The position numbers and the translations under genes were made by a program. Below, piece after piece: positions 61,322 through 64,000 of a DNA stretch of 64,000 nucleotides. The notes under the pieces were generated by a model. That model saw nothing but the letters and a program-made list of their open reading frames with translations, searched no databases and was not told the DNA's origin. The DNA lies in the NCBI RefSeq assembly GCF_022811645.1, contig NZ_CP094534.1:4960001-5024000 (forward strand), in the 5' to 3' direction. Every line of letters starts with the position of its first letter. Position 1 is the stretch's first letter. Source of the stretch: Hymenobacter monticola. GTDB taxonomy: Bacteria > Bacteroidota > Bacteroidia > Cytophagales > Hymenobacteraceae.

Positions 61322-63004
61322 CTATTTCTCGCGCCGTCCGGTGCCGAGCAGCAGCAGAATCAGCAGCAGGAAGCCCGTCGCGCCCAGGCTCCACCACGTA
61401 ATTTCGGGCACGCCGCGGTGGTAGGGCATGTCGGGTGAGTAGCGGCCCATCAGGGACAGCCCCGAAAACAGCAGCCCGCCTACGCTCAGCAAGGCCAGAA
61501 TGGTGCGGCTCACGAGTTGGTCGGCCTTGCGCAGCAGGCTCTGGTAGCCCACCAGCTCGAACCGCAGCCGCAGCTCGCCCTTGCTGATTTTGCGCACAAT
61601 CTGGCGCACATCTGAGGGCAATGTCTGCAGCAGCGCCAGCAGCTGCGTGCCGGTGTATTCGGCCTCGGTGAGAAGGTTTTCGCGCGAGTACTGCTCCCGA
61701 ATAATCTTGGCGCCGTAGGGGCGCACAAACTCGAAGGTGTTGAAGCTGGGGTGCAGCACCTTGCCAATGCCTTCAAGAATCACCAGCGCCCGCAAAATGA
61801 GAAACACTGCGCCTGGCACCTGCAATTTGTAGTTGTAAATGATGGTTTGGAGGGCATCGGCCAGGTCGCTCATGCTCATCTCCTTCACGTCGAGCATAGC
61901 GAAATCCTCAATCAGCTGGCTCAAATCAGCCTCGAAGGCGCGCATATCGGGGATTTCGGCCGTGAGCGCCAGCCGCCGGAAGTTCAGGGCCATGCTGCGC
62001 GCATCCTGCCGGGCCATGCCGATGAACACGCCCGCGAAGGCGTATTTCTGCTGCTTGGTGAGGCGGCCCACCATGCCGAAATCGATGAGCACAATGGTGC
62101 CGTCGGGGCGGACCAGCACGTTGCCGGGGTGCGGGTCAGCGTGAAACACCCCAAACTCAAAAATTTGGGTCAGGTAGATGTCCATGCCGTTTTCGGCCAC
62201 CGTGGCGGGGCTCAGGCCCCAGGCCTGCAGCTGCGCCTTGTCGGTAATTTTGCAGCCGCTCACGAACTCAATTACCAGCACGCGCGCCGTGCTCAGTTCG
62301 CGGTAGGGCTTGGGCACATAAAAAGTGGCGTAGTCTTCGTAGAGCTTGCGAAACTGGTCCATGGAGCGCGCCTCGGCTGTGTAGTCAAGCTCCTTGCTCA
62401 TGCTACGCTCGAAGGCGTCCACGATGTCCTGCGGGTTGGCTAGGCCCTGCTTTTGCAGGAAGCCGGCCGTGAGGCGCACCAACTCGTGCAGCAAGGCCAG
62501 GTCCGATTTTACTTTTTGCTGCACGCCGGGGCGCTGCACCTTCACCACCACCTCCTCGCCGCTCAGCAGCCGCGCCCGGTGCACCTGCCCGATGCTGGCC
62601 GAGCCCAACGTCACGTCGTCGAACTCGCTGAACACTTCCGCAATGGGTCGGCCCAGTTCCTCCTCGATAATCTGGCGGGCCAACGCCGTCTCAAACGGCG
62701 GCACGTTGCTTTGCAGCTTCTCAAACTCGTCAATCAGGGCCTCGGGCAACAGGTCGGCCCGGTTGCTCATGGCCTGGGCCAGCTTGATGAACGTGGGGCC
62801 CAGTTCCTCGATAATCAGGCGCACCCGCTCCCAGCGCGTGGTTTCGAACACCGGCCGGTCTTCGCGCTGCCAGCTTAGGCGGCGGCTTTTGCTCACGAGG
62901 CGGCGCAGCGGCGTGGTCGTCACCACGTCCTCAAAGCCGTAGCGCAGCAGCACTTCTGCCACTTGCCGGATGCGGGTGAGGTTGGAAATCGTGTTTTTGA
63001 ACAT
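61322..63004 (-). CDS. ABC1/UbiB/AarF-family atypical kinase
   Basis: 560 residues of the UbiB family: TFIKLAQAMSNRADLLPEAL (KxGQ-like motif), FDDVTLGSASIGQVHRARL (Ala-rich loop region), VVVKVQRPG (lysine), FGVFHADPHPGNVLVRPDG (catalytic loop) and LIDFGMVGRL (DFG). Two TM segments close the protein (ILALLSVVGGLLFSGLSLMG-like and WWSLGATGFLLLILLLLG). Family members act in ubiquinone or menaquinone metabolism or lipid extraction at the membrane. As Bacteroidota use menaquinone, ubiquinone is unlikely; the exact role is not set. No other quinone genes are nearby. Confidence 0.9.
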   Translation of the reverse strand: MFKNTISNLTRIRQVAEVLLRYGFEDVVTTTPLRRLVSKSRRLSWQREDRPVFETTRWERVRLIIEELGPTFIKLAQAMSNRADLLPEALIDEFEKLQSNVPPFETALARQIIEEELGRPIAEVFSEFDDVTLGSASIGQVHRARLLSGEEVVVKVQRPGVQQKVKSDLALLHELVRLTAGFLQKQGLANPQDIVDAFERSMSKELDYTAEARSMDQFRKLYEDYATFYVPKPYRELSTARVLVIEFVSGCKITDKAQLQAWGLSPATVAENGMDIYLTQIFEFGVFHADPHPGNVLVRPDGTIVLIDFGMVGRLTKQQKYAFAGVFIGMARQDARSMALNFRRLALTAEIPDMRAFEADLSQLIEDFAMLDVKEMSMSDLADALQTIIYNYKLQVPGAVFLILRALVILEGIGKVLHPSFNTFEFVRPYGAKIIREQYSRENLLTEAEYTGTQLLALLQTLPSDVRQIVRKISKGELRLRFELVGYQSLLRKADQLVSRTILALLSVGGLLFSGLSLMGRYSPDMPYHRGVPEITWWSLGATGFLLLILLLLGTGRREK

Positions 63005-63076
63005 CAGACCGCAGATTTACGCAGATTAAACCGATTTCGCAGATTTGAGGCGGTCAGCGGCACTGCTTTTTGTTAA

Positions 63077-63108
63077 AAAACCCCGCTTGCTTGCGCAAGC
63101 GGGGTTTT
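63077..63108 (-). terminator. Rho-independent terminator after phasin-like gene
   Basis: AAAACCCCGCTTGC-TTGC-GCAAGCGGGGTTTT, a 14-bp perfect stem, 22 bp beyond the stop of the minus-strand gene at 63130. Confidence 0.85.
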
Positions 63109-63129
63109 GCATTTCGAAACGACGGTATT

Positions 63130-63606
63130 TTAGGCCTGCTCGTCGGCCTGAGAAGCCGAAGCAGCGGCCGGTTTCTTGGCAGCCGGCTTCTTAGCCGCGG
63201 CAGGTTTGGCGGCACCGGCTTTCGCCGCGGCCGATTTCTGCGCCGAGCCGGCGGCGTCGCTCACTTTGTCGGCGGCTTTTTTGGTGGCGCCGGCTGCTTT
63301 GCTGGTGGCGCTGCTGGCTGGCTTGGCGGCCGATTTCGCGGCGGGCTTTTTAGTGCCTGCATTGCCTTTTGAGCCGCCAAGGCCCACGGTCTTCTTCACG
63401 CTGTCGGCCAGGCCCTGGAACTGCTTTTCGAGCTCGGCGCGCTTGGTTTCGCCGCTTTTCAGCAGCTCATCCACAATCTTTTTGCCTTCTTCCTGGGTCA
63501 TCTTGTTGTCTTTCACCAGTTTGTCGATGGTGTTTTGCACCGTCTTGCTGCCTTGGGCAATGTAGCCGACGCCGGCATTCACGAACTTCTTGAACAAATC
63601 TTCCAT
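63130..63606 (-). CDS. Phasin-like protein with Lys/Ala/Pro-rich tail
   Basis: 158 residues from the ATG at 63606. The N-terminal 80 residues are a helical phasin-like domain (LFKKFVNAGVGYIAQGSKTV, KKIVDELLKSGETKRAELEK, FQGLADSVKKTVG), similar to PhaI/PhaF-type granule or poly(3-hydroxyalkanoate)-associated proteins. The rest is a histone-H1-like tail of AAKPAAKK repeats that may bind DNA, as in PhaF. No signal peptide. A PHA synthase gene is not seen in the window, so a PHA role is inference; a stress or nucleoid role is an alternative. Confidence 0.7.
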   Translation of the reverse strand: MEDLFKKFVNAGVGYIAQGSKTVQNTIDKLVKDNKMTQEEGKKIVDELLKSGETKRAELEKQFQGLADSVKKTVGLGGSKGNAGTKKPAAKSAAKPASSATSKAAGATKKAADKVSDAAGSAQKSAAAKAGAAKPAAAKKPAAKKPAAASASQADEQA

Positions 63607-64000
63607 GGGTAAGAAACGGTTTGAGGTGAAAGGGTTAAAAGGCGAAACGGTTGAAGTAAAAGCCATTGGCCTACAAAAGTAGTATGCAAGCCGAATAAAT
63701 CCTGCAGCAAACCTACGATTACTTCTTAATATAGTTGAGTTGTGTACGCTGTTTTGCGTTTAAAGTGACTCTGAGCTATTAAAAAGCCATCTTTTTTTGC
63801 CGGGACCAGGCATGAGGTGTATTGGCTTAAAGAGTATGAATGATGTAGAGACGCAACGTGTTGCATCTCGTCGTCCGCACCGCTCGGGGGCGTTCAGGCG
63901 TCATCGTTCAACGACGAGGCGCAACACGTTGCATCTCTACGCTGCCATCCGCCGCCGGGGCTGGGGCCGCGCAATGGCTCCCGTTTCCCGCCGCTCCGCC
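63607..64000. other. Intergenic region with a palindromic repeat and no gene
   Basis: About 390 bp to the window edge. The first 230 bp are AT-rich and likely hold the phasin-like gene's promoter. A palindromic repeat occupies 63844-63940. I find no supported ORF. Confidence 0.5.
63844..63940. repeat. Palindromic repeat, GTAGAGACGCAACGTGTTGC family
   Basis: The 30-bp arms at 63844-63873 and 63911-63940 match at 27 of 30 positions (left GTAGAGACGCAACGTGTTGC, right GCAACACGTTGCATCTCTAC at its end). It lies in the right-end intergenic region. Confidence 0.85.

Overview
The window looks like chromosome of a GC-rich member of the Bacteroidota, most likely a Hymenobacter-like Cytophagales bacterium. 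This rests on several things seen together: two proteins end in type IX secretion (Por) sorting domains, near-consensus TAnnTTTG promoter boxes sit before several genes, Shine-Dalgarno sites are largely absent, and families typical of this phylum are present (DUF4159/MoxR/DUF58/BatA/DUF4175 cluster, DUF6799, PorT-like barrels, CarboxypepD_reg-like proteins). I saw no rRNA, tRNA or CRISPR array.

Layout. 1-5.1 kb: a cut-off class III aminotransferase, methylmalonate-semialdehyde dehydrogenase, a membrane protein with C-terminal WG repeats, and a DUF6799 secreted protein, all on the minus strand. 5.6-16.3 kb: a PAP2 phosphatase, then three consecutive TldD-PmbA peptidase pairs. 16.4-25.7 kb: a PorT-like barrel and a six-gene MoxR/BatA-type cluster. 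25.7-30.6 kb: kdgF, a pectinesterase and a large IPT-repeat protein with a T9SS signal. 30.7-37.7 kb: murI and a tesA-ybbA-ybbP arrangement known from other bacteria, here split by an inverted OmpA-like lipoprotein gene. 38.2-44.7 kb: a glycosyltransferase, two overlapping lipoprotein genes, a higBA toxin-antitoxin module, an AT-richer WGR-DUF4240 gene and an ABC-F ATPase. 44.9-47.5 kb: a second, T9SS-secreted pectinesterase. 47.76-51.72 kb: a roughly 4-kb transposon-like unit with 43-bp terminal inverted repeats, an intact IS4/Tn5-type transposase, two passenger genes and the decayed 3' end of a second related transposase. 51.7-64 kb: mainly housekeeping genes (HPPD, phosphohexomutase, ABC1/UbiB kinase, phasin-like protein) and uncharacterised envelope proteins.

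A striking feature at the next scale up is the number of roughly 50-200 bp imperfect palindromes between genes. At least six sequence families are visible in 64 kb, several with multiple copies. They sit after stop codons, inside operons and around the toxin-antitoxin module, and one family marks the same position in two of the three TldD-PmbA pairs, which gives a relative date to that duplication.

The candidates most worth follow-up are the passenger-carrying IS4 unit, the three TldD-PmbA pairs in which only the TldD partner carries a Tat-like leader, and the interrupted ybbA-ybbP operon.
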